Assembly (NCBI GenBank): GCA_937864935.1
Contig: CALMDN010000304.1
Span: 1-5,987 of the forward strand
Direction of reading: 5' to 3'
Length of the DNA stretch: 5,987 nucleotides
Source: an uncultured Bacteroidales bacterium
GTDB lineage: Bacteria; Bacteroidota; Bacteroidia; Bacteroidales; Lentimicrobiaceae
The position numbers and the translations under genes are program-made. A model generated the notes under the pieces. It did not search any database. It was not told the origin of the DNA and saw only the letters and a list, made by a program, of their open reading frames with translations. Below are positions 5,839 through 5,987 of the stretch, piece by piece (within the stretch, counting starts at the first letter, position 1; every line of letters starts with the position of its first letter).

Positions 5839-5987
5839 ATGGAAAACAAACTCCAGGAGCTCACCAGAAAGATTTATGACGAAGGCATTGAGAAAGCCCG
5901 TCAGGAAGCTGCTGTAATTCTTGAAAATGCACGCCGGCAGGCTGAAGAGACCACACAGAATGCCCGCAGGGAAGCCGAAGAAATAGT
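5839..5987 (+). CDS. ntpE: Probable V/A-type ATP synthase subunit E (peripheral stalk), 3'-truncated
   Basis: Only the first 49 complete codons lie in the window. The protein begins MENKLQELTRKIYDEGIEKA and continues as a charged, alanine-rich helix with no signal peptide or membrane segment. This start resembles V-type ATPase subunit E of Bacteroidia as I remember it, where that gene heads the operon for the rotary ATPase. In such enzymes subunit E forms the peripheral stalk that holds the catalytic head against the membrane part. From residue 20 an exact 11-residue period is visible (ARQEAAVILEN, ARRQAEETTQN, ARREAEEI), as expected for the right-handed coiled coil of these stalks. The start at 5839 is supported by the promoter about 27 bases upstream. 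An F-type b subunit is less likely because that would begin with a membrane helix. Another coiled-coil protein cannot be excluded from 49 residues. Confidence 0.72.
   Translation, partial: MENKLQELTRKIYDEGIEKARQEAAVILENARRQAEETTQNARREAEEI
5896..5987 (+). repeat. 33-base coding repeats (11-residue coiled-coil period)
   Basis: Units at 5896-5928, 5929-5961 and 5962-5987 (cut by the edge) each begin with Ala-Arg codons followed by (Arg/Gln)-(Glu/Gln)-Ala. They are conserved at the protein level but use different codons, so the period reflects selection for the hendecad helix rather than a recent DNA duplication. Confidence 0.6.

Overview
The window looks like ordinary core chromosome of a member of the Bacteroidota, probably class Bacteroidia. 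Three things suggest this. The coding starts have no Shine-Dalgarno sequence. Two non-coding stretches ahead of genes contain exact matches to the Bacteroidota -7 promoter element TAnnTTTG. The gene types also fit: a LysM plus periplasmic-binding-protein fusion directly behind guaA, a zinc-type ABC importer with a lipoprotein binding protein, and the first gene of what is probably a V/A-type ATPase operon. No mobile element, CRISPR array, tRNA or rRNA was seen.

Left part, plus strand: the 3' end of guaA (GMP synthase) is cut by the window edge. It is followed after 27 bases by a complete 705-residue secreted protein with four LysM domains and a C-terminal type-1 periplasmic-binding-like domain. 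The two are probably co-transcribed. Their only obvious link is position, because GMP synthesis and cell-wall binding are not related in function.

Middle part, minus strand: a compact three-gene operon reads right to left as binding lipoprotein (znuA-like), ATPase (znuC-like), permease (znuB-like). The genes are separated by 8 bases and then overlap by 8 bases. Together they encode a complete cluster 9/ABC-3 metal importer. A histidine-rich loop in the binding protein and a histidine-rich tail on the ATPase favour zinc over manganese. The operon converges on the LysM gene across 116 bases that hold no convincing terminator.

Right part: a 378-base divergent intergenic region carries a candidate minus-strand promoter for the zinc operon, a perfect 12-base palindrome, and a good plus-strand promoter. 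The plus-strand promoter sits just upstream of the first 49 codons of a coiled-coil protein that resembles V-type ATPase subunit E.

I found no clearly new biological system. The points most worth a second look are the two cysteines that bracket the binding domain of the LysM protein, an apparent Asp-to-Asn change at the fourth metal ligand of the zinc-binding protein, the histidine tail of the ATPase, and the divergent regulatory region.
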